In this document: positions 1 to 9,183 of the stretch, in pieces
How the letters are laid out: each line of letters begins with the position of its first letter
Numbering within the stretch: position 1 is the stretch's first letter
From: Paenarthrobacter histidinolovorans
GTDB taxonomy: Bacteria; Actinomycetota; Actinomycetes; Actinomycetales; Micrococcaceae
Length of the DNA: 64,000 nucleotides
Direction: 5' to 3'
Assembly: GCF_014647595.1 (NCBI RefSeq)
Contig: NZ_BMPM01000003.1
Coordinates: forward strand, 248,001-312,000
Notes under the pieces: model-generated
Seen by the model: only the letters and a program-made list of their open reading frames with translations
What the model was told of the DNA's origin: nothing
The model's database searches: none
Translations under genes and position numbers: made by a program

Positions 1-243
1 ATCGTCTACCGGTGGCCCATCACCCACACCTTTTCACGCGCAGTCAAGGTTGCTCCCCGAATTCCATGGGAGGCCAGAGTGACACGCTTTCTTTGGGGGT
101 CTGCCACTGCCGCTGAGGTTGATCCTCGACCGTGGCGCCGCCCGAATAGCGTGCCCGAGCGGGATTGGCCTTACCAGAATCTCCTGAACCAGGCTCAGTT
201 CCGGCGTGAGAGGTCCACGGCCAAAACAATGATTGAAGCCTGA
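1..243 (+). CDS. C-terminal part of an unidentified protein, cut by the window edge
   Basis: Frame 1 is open from the first base to a TGA at 241-243, giving about 80 residues rich in Arg, Pro and Trp. No start is visible, so the gene begins outside the window. I do not recognise a domain. It points towards the minus-strand mobilisation genes that follow, from which it is separated by about 146 bases holding nothing obvious. It could be the tail of a plasmid transfer protein or a chance open frame; the long open frame with no stop and its natural end suggest coding but do not prove it. Confidence 0.4.
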   Translation: MVYRWPITHTFSRAVKVAPRIPWEARVTRFLWGSATAAEVDPRPWRRPNSVPERDWPYQNLLNQAQFRRERSTAKTMIEA

Positions 244-389
244 CCGTAGACTTTTGAACGAATTCAGAGCTCGGGATGAAATGCGTCTAAGTCATGTTCT
301 CCGATTTCCAGACTCCTGAACCATGCGTGACATCGACTCTACGGTCCGATTGTCAGTTGGGCAGGAATAGTAGGGAGCAGATCGTCCGC

Positions 390-896
390 TTACAGGCACG
401 GCGCCCATGCCAGAACATGGTCGCCGCTGATCCGGTAAGTCTCGGGCCACGGAGCTCCCGGTCGCACCTGCGCTGGATCTGGTCGTATCAGCAGAACGGA
501 TCCAGGCCAGATGGGCTCGGGAAGTGCTTCGATCCACGCCGGTTGGATGTAGTCGAACCGGTTCCAGCTGATGGTGACCCAGGAGCCCGTCGGCTGAGGT
601 GCGTCGACGGTTAGGACCGTGACCTCAGTTGTAGTCCCGCTAGCCTCCTTCAGACCTTCGAGACGCGTCCAATGAGCGTGGGTTTCCGATTGCCACCGCC
701 GGAGACCGTGAATGCGTCGACCCCAGACGGCAATGAGTACGACGCTTAGGGCGGCGATGATCAACAGTAGCCAAGTGGTACCGGTAACCGTAAAGGCCAA
801 GGCGGCCAGAATTAGGGCAAGCACCAACGTCACTGCGCTCGCCACGATCAGAGCGGGTGTTGCTACTCTCGGCTTGAGGACTGGGTTCACCTGCAT
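390..896 (-). CDS. Small membrane protein next to the relaxase gene, function unknown
   Basis: 168 residues. Two hydrophobic helices lie close together near the N-terminus (about residues 15-60), followed by a soluble domain of about 110 residues rich in Trp and Pro. I chose the ATG at 896 because a GGAG sits 5-6 bases ahead of it; an in-frame ATG at 935 would overlap the end of the relaxase gene and has no ribosome site. It follows the relaxase by about 20 bases, so it is probably in the same transcript. The architecture (two helices and a cytoplasmic tail) fits a membrane accessory protein of a conjugation locus, but that is inference from position only. Confidence 0.7.
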   Translation of the reverse strand: MQVNPVLKPRVATPALIVASAVTLVLALILAALAFTVTGTTWLLLIIAALSVVLIAVWGRRIHGLRRWQSETHAHWTRLEGLKEASGTTTEVTVLTVDAPQPTGSWVTISWNRFDYIQPAWIEALPEPIWPGSVLLIRPDPAQVRPGAPWPETYRISGDHVLAWAPCL

Positions 897-915
897 ACTT
901 GCTCCAACTTCCAGT

Positions 916-3900
916 TTAGAGCTGCCATCCGGCATTTGTCAGGCTTATTGGGGAGTCGAACCCATACAAGTTGCCGACATCTGTTAGCCCTGGCTCTGGT
1001 GTGGCGGCTTGGGTGATTTCTTGCCGTAGGTGGTCCCACTGCGCTCGCTGTTCCCATTCCCAGTCCGCCGGAGTCGGACCAAGGGCGAGTGCCGCGCTAT
1101 TGACGCCCCACCGATCCCGGTACACCGCCACATCACGGAGCATTGCGGCCGCCTCCAACGGATCTGCACCGGCCTCGATGTCTTTTCGCAATAGTGTGGC
1201 CCATTCAGGGTCATCGAGTAGAACCGCGTTGGCGACGTGCTCCGCACGGTTCCCAATCCGCCGTCGTACTTGGTCCAGCAACGCTGTGAGGTCTGCGCGA
1301 TCTATCGGCAGCTGCTCAGTCAACGGATCGATGGGTGATGGGGGCATCGCCGAGCAGAACCTGCGAAGCCGGGCATGGGCAAGTGCGGTTAGGTCCCGTG
1401 CCTTGGCTTCTGAGCCCAGAACCTCGTCCAAGGTGCTCAGGGCTCCCGGACGATTGACGTCGCTGGCACGTCGCCAGGCAGCGACCGTGGCGCCCCAAGC
1501 TGGAGATTCGCGCATCTCCTCAGAGCGGCCGGGCATAGGACTGTCGATAGCTTTCGAGAGATCCATACCCGCAGCGATTTGAGCCAGGTAATCGTACTCG
1601 CGGCTCAGACGCTCGAGGCTGTCGGCGTGCTGCCGTTCGAAGTCCCGTACCTCGTGAGCCGTTCGCTCCGCACCCTCAGCAGCAAGGACCTCGCCAAGGA
1701 TCACCCGCCAGTTCGAACGGGCACTCGGGTCCAGGATCTCGTCCTCGTCCGGGTCGTTCTCGCTGACATAGGCCGTGTTGGAGTGCCGGCCCCGGGTCAT
1801 GCTGACATACAGCAGTTCCCGCGTGAGGCGCCCAGGGGTGACGACGGTGTGGCCGGTGTCGACAGTGAGGCCTTGACTGCGATGGGCTGTGGTGGCGTAG
1901 CCCAGCTCCAGGGATGATTCCACATAACTGCTCGGCAAGAGTAGGGCAGCTCCGGTGTCTTTACGTATCGCATTTAGAGCACCTTGGCGTCTACTGACTC
2001 CCGTGACTTCGAGCAGCGCCCCATTGCGAAGGAACTCACCTCGATCGTCGCGAATGGATCTGTCATTCCGACGAGCTATAACGATGTCGCCACGACCGGC
2101 TCTCAGCCCGTCCCGAAGGGCTGCGGTGAGTTCCACATCCACATCGCCCAGACTTACCCGGTCGGCTTGAGCCCGTTCATTGAGCATTTGGACGGTCTCG
2201 TTATCAGGAGCTATCAAGACCGAGACTTGGCCAACCAGGATATCCGAGTGCCACGTGGAGTAGGCATGGTCGACCATGTCCGAGTAGTGGCCGTGCTTGA
2301 TGCGACCATGGTCCTCGTACTCTGCGAGCACAGATGGACGCCCTTCACGTAGCCCGAGGGAAGCTGACCGTTCCCACGGATCCTTGAAACGCCAGATCGT
2401 GCTCAACCGGGCTGCCTTCCCTTGCCGATCAAGCCAGCCAAGCACACCCCCGGCATCGATGGAATCGAGCTGGGCGGGATCGCCAACCAAGAGGATCTTG
2501 GCATCGGCTTCCTTGGCCTGGCGGACCAGGGCTGCGAGCTGGAGCGTTGAGACCATGGAGGCTTCATCGACTATTACCAGCTGGTTTGGCCGAAACAGCC
2601 ATTGGTTCTGCTGGGCGGCCAGACGCGCGACCTCCTGTTGAAGTCGACTATTGATTGGGCCGCTGGGAACTGACGCTCTACGCAGTCGATCGTCCGCCTT
2701 GAAGAATCGGTCTGCGCGCTCGGCCGCACCAGACCCAACAGATTCATGCAGCCACTTAACAACGTTCTCTGTCACCATCCGCAGCTCCGAGCCGAGAACC
2801 TCGGCGCTCGCAGCAGCCGGCGCCAGGCCAACAACGCTGCCCATCCCGTACGCCGCCTCCCACGTTGCTTTCACTGCGCCCAGTGTCGTCGTCTTTCCCG
2901 TCCCGGCCGGTCCAACGATGGCGTCGAGCACGCTGGAGCTCAGCAGGACATCCGACGCTGCCGTCAGCTGGTCATCGTGCAGGGGTGACCCTTCGCCGTT
3001 TCTGTATGAGGTGAGCGTCTGGAAGGAGAGCTCGACCGGCACGGCCGGGCCGCCGTCGTCGTTCTTCGCCGCCATGACTTCGTCCTCAAAGGCAAGCGTC
3101 GACCCATCCGTGTAGAGACGCGACCCGTGGAAATCGAAGACACTGCGCCCGGCGAATCGCACATCATCGGCGGCATCCGCGGGGACGCCGTACCGGTACT
3201 CGTTGAGTGGCACGGATTGACGTTCTGCCGCGGTGGCCGCGGCATCGATCATCGCGTTACGGTCGGCGGGGGAGGCGCAACGGATCTCAGCGCACACACG
3301 CTCACCTTCGGCTATCAGGTTCCAACGATTCCAGGTTGAGCGTTTGGCCGCCACGCGCTGTCGGGTGATAAGCCCGACGGCGGCAATCCAGTCAGGGGCG
3401 AAGTTGCCGATGCGGAATGGGCGTGAGCGGGAACGCCGGATGGTGGAAGCTACGACTGACTCGGGATCAAAGCCCTTGGCCGTTGCTCTGTCGCGCCACT
3501 GTGCGGAAAGTGTTCGTAGCGGAAACGGCTCATCATTCTTGGGAGTTCGAGTCGAGAGGGTGGCTTGCTGGCGCAATCTCACGATGGTTGTCGCTGTCGG
3601 GCGAGCTCCGTGGTCCGTGGCCCACTGTTCGACTAGGCGGTCGGTCTCGACGTCGATGAGCCTTGAGCGATTGGAGAATTCGCGGACAAGGCCTTCAGCG
3701 ATGCCCGTGAGTTGCTGGCTTGGGTTATGAGTGTTTTGCGCTGGGGCTCGGATGTCCGTTTCTGTGCCGAGGCTGGTGTGCAAGGCATCGAAGAGCAGCC
3801 CGTTGTAGTGTTCGCTGGCGGCGACGACTGCCTTGTATAGGGAGCGGGAGTCCAGAGTGACCCATGCACCGTCCGTGACGCGCTGGACTCGGTTCGCGAT

Positions 3901-4482
3901 GACCAGGTGGGTGTGGAGCTGAGGGTCGCCAGCGCGGGATTCCCAATGGTCGAAGGCTGCGGCGATCACTCCTCTAGTGCCGACGTGAGCAACTCCGTTC
4001 CGCCCAGATCTTGTGTTGATGACCTGCTCTTCCATCCAGGCCAGAGTTGCTTCGATAGCTTCGTGGTGGGTCTGAAGTATCTGGTCCTGGAGGCGACGCG
4101 GGCTAAGTGCCCAGAGCGTAGAGACGGACTTCGGGACGCTGAACGTGAGGTCGAAGCCGGCGACGGCATGCTTCGTCGCTTTCTGATTGTTGGCCTCTTG
4201 GCTGATCGGTGGCTGCCCGTGGGGCCTCCCTAACGGTTCACGGCTGTCGGGGTGGGCCGCGTCTTGGAAGACGGCGCGTGCATCGGCTTCATTGACTTTG
4301 TCTCCGGCTGCCCTGGCGATTCCTTGGAGACCGTTGCCCAACCAACGACCTTGGGGTGTTCCTGTCTTCATGTAATAGCTGATGTTGTCTGGGGGAGTAG
4401 GGGAGAAGTCGTCCAGCATCGTGGACTTAAAGAGGTACTTGAGCCCTGACCGGATGGATAGCCTGGCGATGGACATGGTCAT
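916..4482 (-). CDS. MobF-family conjugative relaxase-helicase (TraA/TrwC-like)
   Basis: 1188 residues. The N-terminal third is a TrwC/TraI relaxase domain: tyrosines at 16 and 36/37, a block beginning FDLTFSVPKSVS, and the metal-binding His cluster in the stretch QLHTHLV near residue 187. The middle is a RecD-like superfamily 1 helicase with Walker A GPAGTGKTTT near residue 525 and Walker B VIVDEAS near 634. Relaxases of this family nick at oriT, stay linked to the 5' end through Tyr and unwind the transferred strand. The start overlaps the stop of the upstream small gene by 4 bases (ATGA), so the two are translationally coupled. The protein is at the short end for actinobacterial TraA. Its presence marks the left end of the window as plasmid or ICE DNA; no coupling protein or secretion genes are in view. 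Confidence 0.93.
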   Translation of the reverse strand: MTMSIARLSIRSGLKYLFKSTMLDDFSPTPPDNISYYMKTGTPQGRWLGNGLQGIARAAGDKVNEADARAVFQDAAHPDSREPLGRPHGQPPISQEANNQKATKHAVAGFDLTFSVPKSVSTLWALSPRRLQDQILQTHHEAIEATLAWMEEQVINTRSGRNGVAHVGTRGVIAAAFDHWESRAGDPQLHTHLVIANRVQRVTDGAWVTLDSRSLYKAVVAASEHYNGLLFDALHTSLGTETDIRAPAQNTHNPSQQLTGIAEGLVREFSNRSRLIDVETDRLVEQWATDHGARPTATTIVRLRQQATLSTRTPKNDEPFPLRTLSAQWRDRATAKGFDPESVVASTIRRSRSRPFRIGNFAPDWIAAVGLITRQRVAAKRSTWNRWNLIAEGERVCAEIRCASPADRNAMIDAAATAAERQSVPLNEYRYGVPADAADDVRFAGRSVFDFHGSRLYTDGSTLAFEDEVMAAKNDDGGPAVPVELSFQTLTSYRNGEGSPLHDDQLTAASDVLLSSSVLDAIVGPAGTGKTTTLGAVKATWEAAYGMGSVVGLAPAAASAEVLGSELRMVTENVVKWLHESVGSGAAERADRFFKADDRLRRASVPSGPINSRLQQEVARLAAQQNQWLFRPNQLVIVDEASMVSTLQLAALVRQAKEADAKILLVGDPAQLDSIDAGGVLGWLDRQGKAARLSTIWRFKDPWERSASLGLREGRPSVLAEYEDHGRIKHGHYSDMVDHAYSTWHSDILVGQVSVLIAPDNETVQMLNERAQADRVSLGDVDVELTAALRDGLRAGRGDIVIARRNDRSIRDDRGEFLRNGALLEVTGVSRRQGALNAIRKDTGAALLLPSSYVESSLELGYATTAHRSQGLTVDTGHTVVTPGRLTRELLYVSMTRGRHSNTAYVSENDPDEDEILDPSARSNWRVILGEVLAAEGAERTAHEVRDFERQHADSLERLSREYDYLAQIAAGMDLSKAIDSPMPGRSEEMRESPAWGATVAAWRRASDVNRPGALSTLDEVLGSEAKARDLTALAHARLRRFCSAMPPSPIDPLTEQLPIDRADLTALLDQVRRRIGNRAEHVANAVLLDDPEWATLLRKDIEAGADPLEAAAMLRDVAVYRDRWGVNSAALALGPTPADWEWEQRAQWDHLRQEITQAATPEPGLTDVGNLYGFDSPISLTNAGWQL

Positions 4483-4850
4483 GGCCGTGCTCCAGTGCGG
4501 TTTCTCGCTGGAAGCCAGCCACGCCGACGGAGAATGTCGAGTGTCACTGGGTCGAGGGCCACGCCTTTAGCGCGCGAAACTTGGAGCAAAACGGCCGCCA
4601 CACGAGCGAGGTCTTGAACGTTTGTTCGCTGGGCACGCTTCAGCCGCAAGACTTCGTTGTGGAGGAGGCCGTTTCTGGTTTCCAGTTCGCCGTAGATGGC
4701 GTGGAGTCGTTCCAGTTCGGAGGACTGCAATCTCAGCTCGGTCAGGAGCCGGTCCGTGCGGTTGGCGCCATCTTCAGGTTTGCCATGTGCTTGCTGTTCG
4801 GGCTCTGCTTGTTCACACCAGTTCATGAATTCGGCCCGCCCCACCCGCAT
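4479..4850 (-). CDS. Small coiled-coil protein, possible relaxosome accessory factor
   Basis: 123 residues. The centre, roughly residues 30-75, is rich in Leu, Glu and Arg with heptad-like spacing, as in a coiled coil, and the C-terminus is basic. Start ATG at 4850 has an AGGA five bases ahead. Its stop overlaps the relaxase start by 4 bases, which suggests the two proteins are made together. Small coiled-coil or DNA-binding proteins upstream of MobF relaxases are often relaxosome accessory proteins that help load the relaxase at oriT. I do not recognise the family, so this role is inferred from position. Confidence 0.7.
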   Translation of the reverse strand: MRVGRAEFMNWCEQAEPEQQAHGKPEDGANRTDRLLTELRLQSSELERLHAIYGELETRNGLLHNEVLRLKRAQRTNVQDLARVAAVLLQVSRAKGVALDPVTLDILRRRGWLPARNRTGARP

Positions 4851-5175
4851 GATTTCCTGCGGACTCGCCCTTGGATGCCAGAGGTGTGAGTCTTTGAGGA
4901 GACCCGGTCATCGCAACTTTCACATCTGGTCGTAGGCTAAGTGTGGGCCTGGAGCTCCTGCTTGATTGAATGCACTGACCGGAGACTATAGTCCGGAGTT
5001 GGGCGTGCTGATGTTTCCGGACTTGCCTGTCTCTAGTAGCATCTACGCACCTACACATCTTCTGGGTAGCAGCTAAGCGAATGCACCGGACAGCGCACGG
5101 GTTTCGGAAACTCGTGGACCCATGGTTCCGGAAGGCGACAAGCTGCCGCACCCTCGCCGAGGCTGCGGCATTTCA
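4851..5175. other. Intergenic region beside the mobilisation genes, candidate oriT/promoter
   Basis: 325 bases without a convincing gene. A direct repeat CCGGAG-N8-CCGGAG at 4979-4998 encloses most of the palindrome GACTATAGTC. Further right are short palindromes, GTTTCGGAAAC and TTCCGGAA, near 5101-5140. Such clustered small repeats next to a relaxase operon are what an oriT and its promoter look like, but I see no nic-site sequence I can name. It ends at the 3' end of the TetR gene. Confidence 0.3.
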
Positions 5176-5811
5176 TTATGTGCCTTGCAAAGCCTCGGGA
5201 ATCTTCCATTCGAAGAATGCTCGCATGGCGGCGTTCATATCGGCGGTCGGATCGATAAGCCACTGAAGTTGGATTCCGTCCCAGGCCCCGATGAGCAACC
5301 GGCTTAGAAGGATAGGATCCCGTTCTGGGTCTACTCGACCCATCTCCTGATCGTAGGAGAAAGCCTGTGCAAGTGCAGCGGTCTTTCGCCGATAACGTTC
5401 AACGAACCAGTCGTGAGCCGGATGTGTCGGTGCCGACGACTCGGCCGCCAGGATCGCGAAGAGTCTGAGCAGTTCCGGACGCTCAAGGCTCGAACGGACC
5501 CGACCAAGGGTTGCGTCCGCGACGCCCCGCTCCGCGCAGGCCGCATCGAAGTCGAATGATTCATTGCCCGTGGTTGTCTTGTCGGCTCGTTCGAGCACAG
5601 CTTCAAGTAGCTCGTATTTGGTGCCGAAGTGATGCACGATGCTCGTCAAGCTGAGATCGAGTTCTCTTGCGATGTCCCGCAGGGAACCTCCGCGATACCC
5701 GTGGGTCGCAAAGACCGTAGTTGCAGCATCGAGAATTTCGATGCTGCGTTGCGCCGACTTGGCGTACGGACCACGGGCCCGGGTGTGCTGTTGTTCCGTC
5801 ATCGGTGCCAT
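5176..5811 (-). CDS. TetR/AcrR-family transcriptional regulator of the adjacent sugar ABC operon
   Basis: 211 residues. The N-terminal HTH (about residues 20-65) has the family pattern, an Ala/Thr-rich helix 1 followed by YRGGSLRDIARELDLS and HHFGTKYELLEAVL. The C-terminal ligand domain resembles the TetR_C-type domains with a conserved Trp-rich helix (LLIGAWDGIQLQWL). It is divergent from the sugar-transport operon starting at 5964, and an inverted repeat lies between them, so it probably represses both itself and that operon. TetR control of a sugar ABC operon is less common than LacI control. An alternative start is the ATG three codons in (5802); neither has a clear ribosome site. Confidence 0.88.
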   Translation of the reverse strand: MAPMTEQQHTRARGPYAKSAQRSIEILDAATTVFATHGYRGGSLRDIARELDLSLTSIVHHFGTKYELLEAVLERADKTTTGNESFDFDAACAERGVADATLGRVRSSLERPELLRLFAILAAESSAPTHPAHDWFVERYRRKTAALAQAFSYDQEMGRVDPERDPILLSRLLIGAWDGIQLQWLIDPTADMNAAMRAFFEWKIPEALQGT

Positions 5812-5873
5812 GTTACGCCACGCATCCGGGACGTGTTGGAGAACGGGAAGCGATGCTGGTGAGAGTCATTGAA

Positions 5874-5899
5874 GAAATTGTAGCAGTTGTACAAATTTC
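5874..5899. promoter_or_regulatory. Candidate TetR operator overlapping the ABC-operon promoter
   Basis: An imperfect inverted repeat with outer arms GAAATT and AATTTC contains the perfect octamer TTGTACAA at 5887-5894. A plausible promoter, TTGTAG (5878-5883) with 18 bases to TGTAAT (5902-5907), overlaps it, so a bound repressor would block RNA polymerase. It lies in the only intergenic space between the divergent TetR gene and the ABC operon. Assignment to this regulator is inference. Confidence 0.45.
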
Positions 5900-5963
5900 A
5901 GTGTAATGTGCATCACCAAGGGCGGCTTAAGGAAGAGTCCCCCATGCTCACAAGGAGGTACGC

Positions 5964-7307
5964 ATGAACGCACAAACACGAATCAGCCGACGGATAATCA
6001 TCCGCAGTCTGGCAATCGCTGCAGCCTTGCCGCTGGTGGCCGGATGTACCGTAGGCAGTCCCGGGAGTTCGTCCGGCGGCAATTCAGGCGAGGCCACGAT
6101 CACTCTGATGGCCGGCGCCCAGGACCTCAGCGACAAGCAGATTGCCGAATTCGAGGCCGCAAATCCCGGCATCAAGATCAATCTGATCGTGACCGATCCA
6201 ACGCGGCTCAACACGATGCTCGCAGCCGGTAGCCCTCCGGACATTGTCGCGGGTGGCGCCTTGGGCAGCGCGAACTTCAACGCACGCGGACTAGCAACCG
6301 ACCTAACGCCGTTCCTGGAGAAAAGCCAGGTACTAAAGGAAGACGACCTGCAGCCCGTCAACGACGGGTTCCGATGGGATGGCAGCCACAGCGGAAAAGG
6401 TCCCCTTTACGGCATCGTCAAGGACTGGAGTCAGGACGCTTCACTCTGGTACAACACGGCCCTATTCGACAAAGCGAGCGTCCCGTATCTGAGCGAGACA
6501 GAGCCCACGAGCTACGACGAACTTCTACAAATCGCTAAGAAGCTGACAGTTGCTGATGGCGGCACGACCGCGTCGTATGGACTCGGCCTCGAGTGGGCGT
6601 GGACCCTCTACGGACCGATGTCGGCCATGGTTCTCCAACAAGGCGGGAACCTTTACAACGACGATCTCTCCAAGATCGACTTCACTACGGACCAAGCCCG
6701 GCGAGCTTTCCAGTGGTATGTCGACTTCGCTAATGCAGGGGTGGGGCCGACATCGCTGAATCCGCTGCCGGATGCTTCCGACTTCTCTACTTTCGCGGCC
6801 GGTCGGATGGCGATAACCCAGGATGGCTACTGGTTTGGCGGCAACTTCGCCACACCTGAGGCATTGAAGACCGTCCGAATGGCGCCCGCGCCGGTCATGG
6901 GTGAAACACGTGCCAATCCTACTTACTCGGGTCAGGGATGGTGGATTCCGGAGCAAGCCAAAAACAAGGATGCAGCCTGGAAGCTGATGGAGTACTACAT
7001 GGCGGGGGCGCCTGCCCAGGCGCGCGCCTCGAGCGGCTGGGGACTCCCGGCCTTGAAGTCTCTGATGGCGAAGCTGCCGCAGGAGCTTCCGTATCAAAAG
7101 GCCGCGTACAACGTCGCACAGAATGAGCTTCAGTATGCCGTTCCGCTTCCTGATTCGCCGTACATCACGATCGATCTGCTGAATACAACGATCGACAAGT
7201 ACCTGCAGAAGGCGATCAAGAACGAGATGAGCGTCAGGGACGCCTGCGCAGCGCTTACCGACGAGCTCAACCAGGCACTCGCTCACGGCAAAGAGCAGAT
7301 TGGATAA
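5964..7307 (+). CDS. Sugar ABC transporter substrate-binding lipoprotein
   Basis: 447 residues. A twin-Arg-like charged start is followed by a hydrophobic stretch and the lipobox LVAGC with the lipidated Cys at residue 28. The rest is a family 1 extracellular solute-binding protein (MalE/UgpB type), with typical blocks such as GTPLTDLTPFL-like and FAAGRMAITQDGYW. It captures a sugar or oligosaccharide outside the membrane for the two permeases that follow. A very strong ribosome site AAGGAGG at 5952-5958 sets the start. It leads the operon of binding protein, two permeases, isomerase and dehydrogenase. The exact sugar cannot be read from the sequence. Confidence 0.92.
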   Translation: MNAQTRISRRIIIRSLAIAAALPLVAGCTVGSPGSSSGGNSGEATITLMAGAQDLSDKQIAEFEAANPGIKINLIVTDPTRLNTMLAAGSPPDIVAGGALGSANFNARGLATDLTPFLEKSQVLKEDDLQPVNDGFRWDGSHSGKGPLYGIVKDWSQDASLWYNTALFDKASVPYLSETEPTSYDELLQIAKKLTVADGGTTASYGLGLEWAWTLYGPMSAMVLQQGGNLYNDDLSKIDFTTDQARRAFQWYVDFANAGVGPTSLNPLPDASDFSTFAAGRMAITQDGYWFGGNFATPEALKTVRMAPAPVMGETRANPTYSGQGWWIPEQAKNKDAAWKLMEYYMAGAPAQARASSGWGLPALKSLMAKLPQELPYQKAAYNVAQNELQYAVPLPDSPYITIDLLNTTIDKYLQKAIKNEMSVRDACAALTDELNQALAHGKEQIG

Positions 7308-7316
7308 CTGAGAATC

Positions 7317-8252
7317 ATGGCGCGCAAGTGGACCCGCTATCCCAAAAAGACGTTTTATGCGTTCATAGGGCCGTGGGCTATCGGTTTCGTTCTTCTGACG
7401 GCAGTACCCATGCTGTACGGGTTCCTTGTGAGCCTGACCAATTTCGATGGCAGTTCACCACGCTGGAAATGGGTCGGCCTCCGCAACTATTTGGAGCTGT
7501 TCAATGACGGCGACGCATGGGCGGCCCTCGGCAGAACAATGGCATTCACCGCTATCGTGGTGCCTCTCAGTGTCGCCGGTTCGCTCGGCTTGGCATTGAT
7601 CATTAATCGACGGCTGAGGGCTGTGGGCTTATGGCGCACTGTATTCTTCTTGCCCTCGGTCGTCCCCGTTGTCGCGATGGCCATCATGTGGAAACTAGTG
7701 TTCAACAAGGACGCCGGGATACTCAACGCGGTTCTTGGAGTAGTAGGTATCGGACCTATTGACTGGCTGGTGGACCCGACGGTCTTCTACTCCCTGATCA
7801 CCGTGATGCTTTGGGGTCTTGGGGGTGGCATGGTGATAATGCTTGCTGCCCTTCAAGGCGTGCCCGTTGAACTCGAGGAAGCGGCCGTCGTTGATGGCGC
7901 CGGCCGGTGGACGGTCCTACGTCACGTGACCGTGCCGATGATCTCGCCAATTCTCTTCTTCCAAGTGATCACCATGGTCATTGGATCTCTGCAGATCTTC
8001 GTGCAGCCGCTACTGCTCACCAACTCCAGCGGTATCGCCGGAGCAGGCACAGTTCCGGAGAGCAACCGAATGTACATGGTGCAGGTGTACCAGGAGTTCT
8101 TCCTTAGCAACCGGTTCGGTTATGGATCAGCGATGCTCTGGATCTTCTTCATCATCATCCTGGGCCTAACCATGGTGCTTCTCCGATCAAGCAGATCCTG
8201 GGTCCACTACGAGGTTGATACGGACGCCGAACGCGAAGGAGCCACCAAATGA
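7317..8252 (+). CDS. Sugar ABC transporter permease, MalF/UgpA type
   Basis: 311 residues with six predicted membrane helices and the EAA loop around VPVELEEAAVVDGAGRW, which contacts the ATPase. It begins nine bases after the binding-protein stop and overlaps the second permease by 4 bases (ATGA). It forms the import channel with the next gene product. No ATP-binding subunit is encoded in this operon, so a shared MsmK/UgpC-type ATPase made elsewhere is expected; that is usual for this transporter class in actinobacteria. Confidence 0.93.
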   Translation: MARKWTRYPKKTFYAFIGPWAIGFVLLTAVPMLYGFLVSLTNFDGSSPRWKWVGLRNYLELFNDGDAWAALGRTMAFTAIVVPLSVAGSLGLALIINRRLRAVGLWRTVFFLPSVVPVVAMAIMWKLVFNKDAGILNAVLGVVGIGPIDWLVDPTVFYSLITVMLWGLGGGMVIMLAALQGVPVELEEAAVVDGAGRWTVLRHVTVPMISPILFFQVITMVIGSLQIFVQPLLLTNSSGIAGAGTVPESNRMYMVQVYQEFFLSNRFGYGSAMLWIFFIIILGLTMVLLRSSRSWVHYEVDTDAEREGATK

Positions 8253-9133
8253 CTGTCACAACCCGACCTCGTGCCCAGCGTGCGGCACCTCCCACTAGCC
8301 ACACAGCGAAAAACAGGCGCCGCCCGGCGACCGTCTATATTCTGATCCTTGCCCTCAGCATCTTCTTTGTCGGCCCCTTCCTCTGGTTGGTGCTGGCTGC
8401 CCTCAAAACGCCAGCGGAATGGGCTTCGTTGCCTATCAGCGTATTGCCCGAACATGCGCAATGGAGCAACTTTGTCGCCGCTTTGACCGATATGAACTTC
8501 CTCGGCTACGCGGGGAACTCCATGATCCTTGCAACCATCTACTCCGTGTTGGTCACTCTGTCGAGCGCTGCAGTTGGATTCGGATTCGCGCGGCTGACGG
8601 CTCCCGGAAAGAAGGCACTGTTCGTCGTTATTCTGTCGACGATGATGATTCCGCAGATCCTTACGCTGCTACCCACCTATGTGCTTTTCTCCCGCATCGG
8701 AATGGTCAATACCTATTGGCCGTGGGTGCTCTGGGGATTGGCGGCTTCCCCGTATCTGGTCTTCCTGTTTCGGCAGTTTTTCGCGGCGATCCCGCGTGAG
8801 CTCGAAGATGCAGCGATCATCGACGGCGCCGGTTGGCTTCGTATGTTCTTCACGATTTTTCTGCCGCTATCACGTCCCGTTCTGATCACCTCGTTCCTGC
8901 TTTCATTCACAGGAACCTGGGGGGACTACATCGCGCCAGCTCTCTTCCTCGACCTGGACCGCACAACTCTTGCTGTTGCCATCACAGCTTGGTACCAAGA
9001 TCCTCACGGAAACGTCATACCGACTGTGCAGGCTGCGGGCGCCGTCATGTACATCATTCCGGTATTGCTGATCTTCTTCTTCACCCAGCGCTACTTCATT
9101 CGATCTGCGGTCGGCTCTGGGGTCAAGGGCTGA
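8249..9133 (+). CDS. Sugar ABC transporter permease, MalG/UgpE type
   Basis: 294 residues, six membrane helices, EAA loop IPRELEDAAIIDGAGW near residues 180-195. It pairs with the preceding permease. The start overlaps the previous stop by 4 bases. The N-terminal 30 residues are basic and cytoplasmic. It is followed after about 50 bases by the isomerase gene of the same operon. Confidence 0.93.
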   Translation: MTVTTRPRAQRAAPPTSHTAKNRRRPATVYILILALSIFFVGPFLWLVLAALKTPAEWASLPISVLPEHAQWSNFVAALTDMNFLGYAGNSMILATIYSVLVTLSSAAVGFGFARLTAPGKKALFVVILSTMMIPQILTLLPTYVLFSRIGMVNTYWPWVLWGLAASPYLVFLFRQFFAAIPRELEDAAIIDGAGWLRMFFTIFLPLSRPVLITSFLLSFTGTWGDYIAPALFLDLDRTTLAVAITAWYQDPHGNVIPTVQAAGAVMYIIPVLLIFFFTQRYFIRSAVGSGVKG

Positions 9134-9183
9134 CGCTGCCCCAGCACAACTCCCTACAGGCAAATCAAAAGCAAAGGAACCCA

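Noticed and set aside
294..614. Plus-strand open frame of 106 codons
   Set aside because: Antisense to the small membrane protein gene, without a recognisable start or domain.
971..3730. Several long plus-strand open frames inside the relaxase gene
   Set aside because: They are antisense to a clear MobF relaxase with intact motifs; their Ser/Arg-rich translations are typical shadows of high-GC coding DNA.
8833..9183. Upstream extension of the sugar isomerase frame into the permease gene
   Set aside because: It lies out of frame within the second permease gene, lacks a ribosome site, and ATG 9184 has AAAGGAA ahead and matches the family N-terminus.
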